Source: JBIKLM01 sp044375105 (GTDB lineage Bacteria; Planctomycetota; UBA1135; GCA-002686595). From it: 64,000 bases of DNA. The notes beneath the pieces are model-generated. The model had not been told where the DNA came from, ran no database searches, and saw only the letters and a program-made list of their open reading frames with translations. The position numbers and the translations under genes are program-made. The stretch's first letter is position 1. The number at the start of each line of letters is the position of its first letter. The stretch spans positions 3,806-67,805 of the forward strand of contig JBILNK010000002.1 of the NCBI GenBank assembly GCA_044375105.1, in the 5' to 3' direction. Shown here piece after piece: positions 56,891 to 64,000 of this stretch.

Positions 56891-57505
56891 TCATCGGGCG
56901 CCGGCCTGGCCCGGGTCCGGGGCCTCCGGCGCCTGCGGTCCCCCGGGCCGGCCCCGGGGGGCTTCCGGGGGCTGCCCGGCGCCCCCGGCGCGCTTCCCCG
57001 GCAGGTCCCCGGAAAGGACCGTCCGCAGGTGGCCCTCCAGTTCGAGCGCGGCGGGACCCGCCCCGGGCTGGGCTTCGATCAGGGTCAGGCGCGCCCTGCG
57101 GCCCCCGAGCCGGGTCGGAGCCAGGGCGAGTTCCAGCCTCGGCCGGGGCAGAAAGGCGGCCACCTTGGAAGCCCACTCGATCGCGGCCACGCCCGGCCTC
57201 TCTAGCCACTCCCGCCCGCCCGCGGCCAGGAAGGCGCCTTCTCGGGCCCCCATCCAGGCGTCGAAATGCAAAAGCTCGAGCCGGCCGCGGTGCTGGTGCA
57301 TGAGCGTGTAGGTGGGGCTCGAAATCTCATCGGCGGGGACTCCGAGCCCGCTCGCGAGCCCGCGCACCAAGGTGGTCTTGCCGGAGCCGAGCTCGCCCTC
57401 GAGCGCGAGCACCGCGCCGCTCGGCAGCCGGCGCCCCAGGGCCTCTCCCAGGGCCAGCGTCGCCTCCTCGTCCGGGAGGTCGATTTCGATCTCCAGAGCG
57501 GTCAC
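56891..57505 (-). CDS. tsaE: tRNA t6A threonylcarbamoyladenosine protein TsaE
   Basis: ATPase of the TsaBDE complex that makes t6A37 in ANN-decoding tRNAs. 204 residues, starting with GTG at 57505 that overlaps the thiL stop (GTGA). Walker A GELGSGKTT is at 37-45; SSPTYTLMHQHRGRLELLHF follows, with HFDAW. The family is usually about 150 residues; the last 40-50 residues here are a Pro/Gly/Ala-rich tail. Confidence 0.92.
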   Translation of the reverse strand: MTALEIEIDLPDEEATLALGEALGRRLPSGAVLALEGELGSGKTTLVRGLASGLGVPADEISSPTYTLMHQHRGRLELLHFDAWMGAREGAFLAAGGREWLERPGVAAIEWASKVAAFLPRPRLELALAPTRLGGRRARLTLIEAQPGAGPAALELEGHLRTVLSGDLPGKRAGGAGQPPEAPRGRPGGPQAPEAPDPGQAGAR

Positions 57506-58431
57506 CGGGCTTCCTGCCCCCCATGCAGATATCCGCCCTGTCCATCCCAGCGCCGGGGCTGCTGGCCGTCGAGCGCCAGCCACAACCCCGGCCGCGCCAC
57601 CACCGTCGCGATCCGTGCCGCCGCCGGGCAATCCGGCAGGCCGCGCCCCAGCAGCGCGCGCGCCGCGCGAGGCGGCAGCCCCGCGATCAGCTCGTGGTCT
57701 TCGCCGTCCCCCAGGGCGTGTTCGAGGGCCGGGCGCCCGCTCGCGCGGGCTCGTCGCCGAGCGTCTGCATGGATCGGCACGGATTCGAGCTGGATGCCGA
57801 GCCCGGAGGCCCGCGCCAGGCGCGAGAGGTCGAGCGCCAGGCCATCGGACACATCCATCAGCGCGCGCGCTCCCGCCGCGAACAGGGCTCGACCGGCGGC
57901 GAAGCGCGGCTCGATGCGCAGGTGCCGCCCGAGCAGCGAGCCCCCCACCGGGCCGGTCAGCACCAGGGCCTGCCCGACCCGCAGGCGATCGCGGCCAGGG
58001 GGCCTCCCGGGACCCCGGAATTCCCCCAGGGCGGTCACGGACAGGCCGAAGGGGCCCGGCGCCGCCGCCAGGTCGCCGCCCACCAGGGCGGCCCCATGGC
58101 GCTCTGCCTCGGCCCGCAGGCCGGCCAGCACGGCCACGATCCAGGCCTGCGGAGTCTCGCTCGGCGCGCGCAGCGAGCACTCGAGGGCCAGGGGCCAGGC
58201 CACGCAAGCCGCCAGATCCGACATGGCCCGCGCGGCCGCTTTGCGCCCGATCTGCCGCGGGGGCGCGTCCAATTCCACGTGGACCCCGCCGATGACCTGG
58301 TCGCTGCACAGCACCGGCGCCCCGCGCAGCGGCTTGAGCGCCGCTCCGTCGGAGAGTTTCGAGCCCCACAGGATCCCCGGCCTCGGCCACGAGCCGATGT
58401 GCCGGTGCAGGCGCGCCTCGCTCCAGCTCAT
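57502..58431 (-). CDS. thiL: Thiamine-monophosphate kinase
   Basis: Phosphorylates thiamine monophosphate to thiamine pyrophosphate. 309 residues from ATG 58431, which overlaps the thiE stop (ATGA). Family features: CSDQVIGGVHVELD, AARAMSDLAACVAWP, LVGGDLAAAPGPFGLSVTAL, LTGPVGGSLLGRHLR, MDVSDGLALDLSRLA and HALGDGEDHELIAGL. Adjacent to thiE-like gene. Confidence 0.94.
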   Translation of the reverse strand: MSWSEARLHRHIGSWPRPGILWGSKLSDGAALKPLRGAPVLCSDQVIGGVHVELDAPPRQIGRKAAARAMSDLAACVAWPLALECSLRAPSETPQAWIVAVLAGLRAEAERHGAALVGGDLAAAPGPFGLSVTALGEFRGPGRPPGRDRLRVGQALVLTGPVGGSLLGRHLRIEPRFAAGRALFAAGARALMDVSDGLALDLSRLARASGLGIQLESVPIHADARRRARASGRPALEHALGDGEDHELIAGLPPRAARALLGRGLPDCPAAARIATVVARPGLWLALDGQQPRRWDGQGGYLHGGQEAR

Positions 58432-59159
58432 GGCCGGCCCGGGCCCATCAGCCCGTCCTCGAATTCCGCCAGCCAGGAATCCAGGCGACCGGCGGCGAGC
58501 GCGGTGCGCCAAGCCCGGCTCACGAAGGCCCCCTGCGCCCCCGCCGCGCGCAACGCGGCGCCGTCGCCGCTGTCCAACCCTCCCAGGCCCCACAGGGGCA
58601 GCGCGGCGCGCTGGCAAGCCAGGGCCAGAGCTTCGAAACCGAGCGGGTCGCCCTTGTGCGGCACCGCGCGGATCGGGGACAGGCAGGCGTAATCGAGGGC
58701 GGCCAGGTCCGGAAGGGTCTGGCCCGCGTGCCAGGAAAAACCTAGCCAGGCCTCGGGCAGCAGCGCGCGCGCCTGCGCCGGGCTGAGGGAGCGCGCAGCC
58801 AGGTGAAGCCAAGGTCGCTCGAGCCCGATCCGCGGATCCCCGGGCCCGGTTCCAGGCGGGGGCGCCGCGGCCTGCGAGACCCCGGGGGCCAAGAGGTGCA
58901 ACCGATCGTGGACCCCGATCGGCAGGTCGCCGTGGCGCTCGCGCAGGCGCTCGAGCAGCCGCAGGAAAGGGCGGTCCTCCAGCAGGTTCTCGCGCAACAG
59001 GAGCCCGCTCCCGAGGCGCGGCCGGGTGCCGAGGAGCGACGCCAGCTGGCCCACCTCGCGCTCGAAGGCGGGCACCTGCACGGGCCCCAGCTCCCCCGGC
59101 GAGAGCAGCACCAGGCGCGGGGGCGCCGGGGGGCTGGGCGGCAGAGGAGCCGCGCTCAT
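58428..59159 (-). CDS. thiE: Thiamine-phosphate synthase-like protein (ThiE/TenI family)
   Basis: 243 residues from ATG 59159. The TIM-barrel pattern of ThiE is recognisable though divergent: LLLRENLLEDRPFLRLLERL, IGVHDRLHLLAPGV, LGFSWHAGQTLPDLAALDYA with LSPIRAVPHKGDPLGFEAL, and GLGGLDSGDGAALRAAGAQG. ThiE couples HMP-PP with thiazole phosphate; TenI is a close relative. Because thiL follows in overlap, ThiE is preferred. The start codon overlaps the stop of the preceding helicase-associated gene (ATGA). Confidence 0.8.
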   Translation of the reverse strand: MSAAPLPPSPPAPPRLVLLSPGELGPVQVPAFEREVGQLASLLGTRPRLGSGLLLRENLLEDRPFLRLLERLRERHGDLPIGVHDRLHLLAPGVSQAAAPPPGTGPGDPRIGLERPWLHLAARSLSPAQARALLPEAWLGFSWHAGQTLPDLAALDYACLSPIRAVPHKGDPLGFEALALACQRAALPLWGLGGLDSGDGAALRAAGAQGAFVSRAWRTALAAGRLDSWLAEFEDGLMGPGRP

Positions 59160-61294
59160 GCGGCGACCAGCTCGACCAGATAGCCGAGATCGCGCAGCAG
59201 GGCGCGCATGCGCTTGGGCGTGATGCGCCCCTTGAGCTGCACGCGTTTCTCGTCCAGGTCGGCCGCGATGTAGCCGCGCACCCCCGGATCTTGGCGCAAG
59301 CGCCTGAGGGCGTCCTCCTCCTCGCAGGAGAGCACCAGCGCTTCGTCGAGCACCATCCGACCCGCACGCCGGGCCCAGTCGCGGATCGAGAAGCTGACGT
59401 TCTGCGGCACCGGCGTGCGCGAATTCGACTCCAGCGTCAACAGCAGCTGATCGAGGCCCATGCCCTCGACCAAAGCGCGCCGCACGCTGGCCTCCTCGAT
59501 GCGGAACACGACAGTTTCCCCGCCGCGCTCCCGCACCGCGAAACGATCGAGCTCGTGCATCAGCTCGGCGTCGTCGCCGCTCTTGAACAGCACGACTTCG
59601 AAGGTCGGGGTCACGATCAGGCTGCCGACCGCCAGCTTGGTGCGCTCGCGCTCCGGATCGAGCCCGAGCAGCCGCGCTCCGTGGGGCGCCAGGCGCATAG
59701 CCACAGGTCGCTTCTGGGAGTCGTAGCCCAGATCGATGATGCCCAGCAGATAGAGACGCTGTCGCGCCCAGCGGACCAGGTTCCAGGCCAAGCGCTGGCA
59801 GTCCTCGAACGGATGGTAGACGCCGGCTTGGGTGTCCTCCGCGAAGCGCTCTTCGACGCGCAGGTCCTCCAGGCTCGCCAGGTACTGGTTGCGGGCCAGG
59901 AACGGCAGGTACATGAGGTCATACCAGACGCCCGGTTCGATGCGCTTCAGCATGCGCAGCAGCAGCCGGCGCAGGCGGGCCTGGTGGAAGGGCTCGCCGT
60001 TTTCGCCCTGTTCCTCGATGGCATAGTCGAGCAGCGCCTGGATCTTCTCCGGCAGCGTGCGCGAACCCCACGACCGGCCGTCCGAGGTAGCCGCCAGGGT
60101 GCGCTCGCCGCTGCCGTCCAGCAGGCCGTGTTTGCGACAGAATTCGTAGATGAACTCGAGCACCTGCTCGCGCTCCAGTTCGCGCCCGGGATTGGGGATC
60201 AGGTGCTGCAGGATCTTCTTCTCGGTCGTCTTGAAGATCTCGCCCCGGACCGTGTAGCGAACCTCGTTCTCCTGGATGTAGGCCAGGAACCGGGCCACGT
60301 TGGTGATCTGGTCGACGCCCAGGGAAAGCTCTTCGTGGGGCCGGTCCGGGTCGCTGGGCACCGCACGCTTGCGCAGCCAGGCCAGCGCGACCTCGTTGAA
60401 CACCACCAGGGTGTCGTCGGCGTGCTGGATCCCATAGCGCGAAAGCTCGAGCTGCTGCACCGTTCCGACCAGCGATTGTTCCAGCAACTGCTGCCAGCGC
60501 CGACCGTTCCAGTGGCTTAAACCCGTGCGGGTGCGCTCGAACAGGGATTTGGGCAGGATGCCCCCGAATTCGAGGATCGCCTTCTCGACCAGTTCGCGCA
60601 GGCCTTCGGGCAAGCGTTCGATGCGCGCCACGGCGCCGGCTTCGGCCGAATAGAGCTTGTAGAGCTCGCGCACCCGCGCTGGATTGGTGCGCGCGGCCCG
60701 GGCCGGATCGCTGTACATGCGATCGAGGAAACCGCGCAGGGTCACCAGGTCGAAGATGCCCCGGCGGCGCGCGCGCCGCTCGCGCAACACCCCCTCGGCC
60801 AGCTCGCGCGGCAGGGCCAGCAGGCGCTGCCCGAGCTGGTCGAAGCGCTTGCCTTGCACGCTGACCACGAACCCGCGGCGCTCGAGCGCGGTCAGGCAGG
60901 CTTCCAAGTCGTAGCCATTCAGGTAGGCCAGTTCTTTGCGCACCGACAGCTCTGCCAGGGGCAATCCATAGCCCGGCGCGGCCAGCAGGATCTCCAGTAC
61001 GGCGCCGAGCCGTTTCCCGAGGACCTCGACGCTCTCGGCGGCACGCTTGCCATCGGACATCCAGCGCTCGAGATCCAGCCGCAGCTGGCCGCTCCCGGCT
61101 TCCCCGCGCGCCCAGAACTCGTGCAGCTCGGCCAGCTCGCCATCGCCGCGGCTGCGCAGGCTGTCCCCCAGGCTCGCGAATACCTGGCTGGCCTGGCTCT
61201 GTCGCGCGCTCGGCAGGTCGGCCAGCTCGGCGAACAGCTCCTGTTGCAGCGGATCCACCGGATCGGGGTCGCGGCCCATGGCAGCTGCGCTCAA
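59156..61294 (-). CDS. Helicase-associated protein (Helicase_C_3 / XPB N-terminal-like domain)
   Basis: 712 residues beginning at TTG 61294, which overlaps the xpb stop as TTGA (an ATG at 61279 is the alternative). The C-terminal 250 residues contain LIVTPTFEVVLFKSGDDAEL, VFRIEEASVRRALVEG, VPQNVSFSIRDWARR and LDEKRVQLKGRI, matching the family that accompanies XPB-type helicases (the pairing known from actinobacteria, Rv0861c/Rv0862c). The N-terminal part is helical with winged-helix-like stretches (LPLAELSVRKELAYLNGYDL). It probably acts with XPB on damaged DNA. Confidence 0.85.
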   Translation of the reverse strand: MSAAAMGRDPDPVDPLQQELFAELADLPSARQSQASQVFASLGDSLRSRGDGELAELHEFWARGEAGSGQLRLDLERWMSDGKRAAESVEVLGKRLGAVLEILLAAPGYGLPLAELSVRKELAYLNGYDLEACLTALERRGFVVSVQGKRFDQLGQRLLALPRELAEGVLRERRARRRGIFDLVTLRGFLDRMYSDPARAARTNPARVRELYKLYSAEAGAVARIERLPEGLRELVEKAILEFGGILPKSLFERTRTGLSHWNGRRWQQLLEQSLVGTVQQLELSRYGIQHADDTLVVFNEVALAWLRKRAVPSDPDRPHEELSLGVDQITNVARFLAYIQENEVRYTVRGEIFKTTEKKILQHLIPNPGRELEREQVLEFIYEFCRKHGLLDGSGERTLAATSDGRSWGSRTLPEKIQALLDYAIEEQGENGEPFHQARLRRLLLRMLKRIEPGVWYDLMYLPFLARNQYLASLEDLRVEERFAEDTQAGVYHPFEDCQRLAWNLVRWARQRLYLLGIIDLGYDSQKRPVAMRLAPHGARLLGLDPERERTKLAVGSLIVTPTFEVVLFKSGDDAELMHELDRFAVRERGGETVVFRIEEASVRRALVEGMGLDQLLLTLESNSRTPVPQNVSFSIRDWARRAGRMVLDEALVLSCEEEDALRRLRQDPGVRGYIAADLDEKRVQLKGRITPKRMRALLRDLGYLVELVAA

Positions 61295-63066
61295 CGCAGG
61301 CCTCCCCGGGGCGGCATGGCCCCGCCGACAGCCGTCGGGACGCCTTCGACGATCTCGTAGGAATACCCCTGCTCGGTCAAGAACAGCTGGCGCTTCTGCG
61401 AGAACTCTTGGTCCCTGGATCCGAGGGTCACCAGGGAATAGAAGACCGCGCCGGATCCGTCCGATTTGGGCCTCAGGATGCGGCCCAAGCGCTGGGCCTC
61501 CTCTTGACGGCTGCCGAAGGTGCCGGAGATCTGGATGGCGACGTTGGCGTCGGGAAGATCGATGGCGAAGTTGCCCACCTTGGAGACGATCAGCACGGGC
61601 TCTTGGCCGGTCTTGAAAGCGGCGTACAGGCGTTCTCGGTCGGCATTGGGGGTCTTGCCGGTGATCAGCGGTGCACGCAAGCGGCGCTGCAGGGCTTCCA
61701 GCTGGGAAATATACTGACCGATGATCAAGATGCGCGCGCCATCATGGCGGCCGAGCAGGGCGCGCACGGCTTCCAGCTTGTTCGGATTCTCGGCGGCCAG
61801 ACGGTATTTCTGCTTGAGTTCGGCGGCATCGTAGGCGCGCTTCTCGTCGGCCGGCAGCGGCACGCGCACCTCCACGCAGCGCGCCGCGGCGATGAACCCT
61901 CCGCCCTCCAGCACTTTCCAGGGAACCTCATAGCGCTTCGGTCCGATCAGGCAGAAGACCTCGTCCTCCTTGCCGTCTTCGCGCACCAGAGTGGCGGTCA
62001 GTCCCAGACGCCGCCGGGCTTGCAGCTCGGCGGTCACCCGGAAGATGGGGGCCGGCAAGAGATGCACCTCGTCATAGACGACGAGGCCCCAATTCTGTTC
62101 TCGGAACAGGCGAAAGTGTTCGAATTCGTCGGTCTTCGAGCGCCGCCAGGTGAGCATCTGGTAGGTGCTGATCGTGACCGAAGCGACGCGCTTCGATTCG
62201 CCGGTGTATTCGGCGACCTGGTCCGGATCGAGCTCGGTCTTGTCGAGCAGCTCCTGCCGCCACTGGCGCACCGCCACGGTGTTGGTGGTGAGAATCAATG
62301 TCTTGGTTCCGACCAGTTCCATGGCGGCCAGGGCGACCACGGTCTTGCCCGCTCCGCAGGGCAGCACGACCACGCCGCTGCCGCCGAGCACGCTGCCTCC
62401 GCGGTGGAAGGCCTCGGCGGCCGAGCGCTGGTAAGGCCGCAGCGCGAAAGGGCCGCCGGCGCGCCGTTCGCCGCGCAAGCGCACGGCCAGGGGGTCCCCC
62501 TCCAGATACCCTCCGCGGTCGTCCACGGGGTAGCCGAGCTTGATCAGGGCTTGCTTGAGCGGGCCGCGTCCCAGCTCGTCCAGACTGACCGCGCCGGTGT
62601 CTGCATCGACCTCGACCAGGTCCCGGACCGAGCGATGGCCGAGCACCTCGGCGAGCGCTTCCGGATCGCGGCAGGTCAGACGGAAACGCGGCCCGGCCCG
62701 TTCGATGCCGAACAGGCCGTAGCGTGCGAACCAGCGCTCCAGATCGGCCAGCACCGAGTTCGGGATGGGCACGCAGGCCAGGTCTTCGAGGGTGCGCTTG
62801 ACATCTCCAGCGGTCAGACCGAGGGCGGCCGCATTCCAGACCGAGATCGGGGTCAGCTTGTAGCTGTGCAGGTAGTCGGGGCTACGCTCGAGCTCGGCGA
62901 ACAGGGCCAGGGCATCGCGGGCCTCCGGATAACGGGGATGTTCTTCGGTCAGCGGCTGGCCCGCGGCGTCCTTGAGCGGTCGGCCCGAGGCGTCGACGAC
63001 CGCACGCACCGTATGGAGCAGCAAGCTGCGATCCGACTGGACGATCAGGGGGTTGTCGGGCCTCAC
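61291..63066 (-). CDS. XPB/ERCC3-type DNA helicase
   Basis: Superfamily 2 helicase implicated in nucleotide excision repair in bacteria. 591 residues from GTG 63066, overlapping the uvrA stop (GTGA). N-terminal XPB-specific domain (about 1-200), then RPYQRSAAEAFHRGGSVLGG, Walker A CGAGKT (237-242), DEVH (332-335), motif III LTATLVRED, later DLPDANVAIQISGTFGSRQE and motif VI EAQRLGRILRPK. About 90 bp of this gene has a decayed near-copy at 27488. Next to uvrA and the Helicase_C_3 partner. Confidence 0.94.
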   Translation of the reverse strand: MRPDNPLIVQSDRSLLLHTVRAVVDASGRPLKDAAGQPLTEEHPRYPEARDALALFAELERSPDYLHSYKLTPISVWNAAALGLTAGDVKRTLEDLACVPIPNSVLADLERWFARYGLFGIERAGPRFRLTCRDPEALAEVLGHRSVRDLVEVDADTGAVSLDELGRGPLKQALIKLGYPVDDRGGYLEGDPLAVRLRGERRAGGPFALRPYQRSAAEAFHRGGSVLGGSGVVVLPCGAGKTVVALAAMELVGTKTLILTTNTVAVRQWRQELLDKTELDPDQVAEYTGESKRVASVTISTYQMLTWRRSKTDEFEHFRLFREQNWGLVVYDEVHLLPAPIFRVTAELQARRRLGLTATLVREDGKEDEVFCLIGPKRYEVPWKVLEGGGFIAAARCVEVRVPLPADEKRAYDAAELKQKYRLAAENPNKLEAVRALLGRHDGARILIIGQYISQLEALQRRLRAPLITGKTPNADRERLYAAFKTGQEPVLIVSKVGNFAIDLPDANVAIQISGTFGSRQEEAQRLGRILRPKSDGSGAVFYSLVTLGSRDQEFSQKRQLFLTEQGYSYEIVEGVPTAVGGAMPPRGGLR

Positions 63067-64000
63067 GGGCGTCCACCTCCCCCGGGGCTGGCGCGGCCCT
63101 TGCCGCCGCGCGCGGGAGACGGCGGGGACTTGCCCGCGCGTGTTCTGTCCGCCCGGCTGGCCGTGGGCTTCGCCGTGGATTTCGACGCGGTCTGCGCCGT
63201 GGCTTTCCCCGCGGCCTTCGTTGCGGCCTTCGCGGAGGATTTGGGCGCAGCCTGGGCGGCGCTTTTGGGCGCGGTTTTCGGAGCGGCCTTGACGCTCGGG
63301 TGATTGCGCTTGCCTCCGGCGGGCGGTTTCGCCGCTTTGGTCTTCGAGGCCCGCGCGGTGGGAGCGGCCGACGCAAGGGCGCCGGCCTCTGCCGCGCTCT
63401 CCGGCGCGGGCTGCCCCTGGCCGCGAGGCGCCCGACCGGCCGCCGTCCCGCTCCGCTCGCGACGCACCTCGAGGAAGCGTCCGGTCAAGGATCGGGGATC
63501 CGCCGCCAGCTCGGCCACGCTGCCTTGGGCCACGATGCGCCCGCCGGCGGCCCCGCCGGCGGGGCCAAGCTCCACCAGCCGATCGCAGGCCGCCAAGAGC
63601 CCGGTGTGGTGCTCGATCACCACCACGGCGTCGCCGCGTTCCGCCAGGCGTTGCAACACGGCCACCAGCGGCACCAGGTCGATGGCATGCAGGCCGGTGC
63701 TGGGCTCGTCCAGCACCAAGATCGAGCCCTGGCTGCCTTCGGCGCGCAACAGTTCGCTGGCCAGCTTGATGCGCTGGGCCTCGCCGCCCGACAGGGTCGT
63801 AGAGCTTTGGCCCAGGCCCAGGTAACCCAGACCGACCTCCTCCAGCGTGCCGAGGATGCGCGCCAGGCTCGGCTGGTGGGCCAGGAACTCGCGCGCTTCG
63901 GAGATCGACAGGTCGAGCACGTCGGCGATCGAGCGCCCGCGGTACCTGATCGCCAGCACCTCCGGCCGATATCGGCGCCCTTCGCACTCCTCGCAGGTCA
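63063..64000 (-). CDS. uvrA: UvrA excinuclease subunit, C-terminal part, with histone-H1-like tail
   Basis: ABC-type damage-recognition ATPase of nucleotide excision repair; only the last part is in the window. The zinc finger TCEECEGRRYRPE is at 64000-63960, then LAIRYRGRSIADVLDLSISE, signature TTLSGGEAQRIKLASEL, Walker B SILVLDEPSTGLH, and the switch histidine in VVVIEHHTGLL. After the normal end of UvrA (near 63475) about 135 further residues follow, rich in Lys, Ala, Pro and Ser (for example SVKAAPKTAPKSAAQAAPKS), like a histone H1 or AlgP-type tail. First gene of a long overlapping operon. Confidence 0.96.
   Translation of the reverse strand, partial: TCEECEGRRYRPEVLAIRYRGRSIADVLDLSISEAREFLAHQPSLARILGTLEEVGLGYLGLGQSSTTLSGGEAQRIKLASELLRAEGSQGSILVLDEPSTGLHAIDLVPLVAVLQRLAERGDAVVVIEHHTGLLAACDRLVELGPAGGAAGGRIVAQGSVAELAADPRSLTGRFLEVRRERSGTAAGRAPRGQGQPAPESAAEAGALASAAPTARASKTKAAKPPAGGKRNHPSVKAAPKTAPKSAAQAAPKSSAKAATKAAGKATAQTASKSTAKPTASRADRTRAGKSPPSPARGGKGRASPGGGGRP

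Noticed and set aside
56891..59159. TPP riboswitch ahead of the thiamine genes
   Set aside because: thiE and thiL overlap their neighbours by 4 bp, leaving no leader, and no THI-box was seen.

Overview
This is a very GC-rich chromosomal window dominated by housekeeping genes, with no phage, IS element or CRISPR array visible. Together these traits suggest a member of the Planctomycetota (a deep-branching, Gram-negative-type lineage): a B-type succinate dehydrogenase (SdhC-SdhA-SdhB with one membrane subunit), a UAP1-type sugar nucleotidyltransferase, TolC and RseP, secreted HEAT-repeat proteins with Gly-rich linkers, an XPB-type helicase and long untranslated spacers. This is inference from gene content; no rRNA is present to prove it.

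Layout. 1-4718: recA (5' end outside the window, with a long disordered N-terminal extension) and alaS, in the classical recA-alaS order but without recX. 5066-13304: the rpmF-plsX-fabH-fabD-fabG-acpP-fabF fatty-acid cluster, with unusually long spacers (about 290-700 bp) and several recognisable promoters. 13817-19218: a small helical protein, a zinc MDR dehydrogenase, a UDP-sugar pyrophosphorylase, ddl, tRNA-Leu(CAA) and an unknown gene. 19398-21424 (minus): a secreted beta-propeller-like protein behind a complete cobalamin riboswitch. 21547-23796: a divergent metallophosphatase-tetraheme cytochrome-TPR fusion. 23871-29086: CvpA, unknown proteins, a GyrI-like lipoprotein, a decayed helicase fragment and a histidine phosphatase. 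29294-33009: sdhCAB. 33273-38188: two paralogous secreted HEAT-repeat proteins separated by an intrinsic terminator.

38456-44147 (minus): a membrane spermidine-synthase-like/TPR fusion, an alpha/beta-hydrolase-fold protein whose nucleophile serine is alanine, and a TPR protein overlapping purM. 44334-48641: dxr, a large RseP-type protease and a UbiA-family prenyltransferase. 48730-50825: a CCA-adding enzyme and a membrane-anchored unknown. 51392-54840 (minus): a TolC-like protein overlapping a HEAT-type lipoprotein. 55269-64000 (minus): one tightly overlapping array running uvrA-xpb-Helicase_C_3 protein-thiE-thiL-tsaE-ECF sigma-membrane partner, in which almost every junction is a 4-bp ATGA/GTGA/TTGA overlap. 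UvrA carries a histone-H1-like Lys/Ala/Pro tail.

The most promising undescribed element is the cobalamin-riboswitch-controlled secreted propeller (19398-21424), which recalls, by analogy only, the B12-capturing beta-propeller BtuG of Bacteroides. Next are the metallophosphatase/multiheme fusion, the nucleotide-excision-repair operon with its H1-like tail, and the nearby fragment of a second XPB helicase. Coordinates come from reading the sequence directly; no database search was possible.
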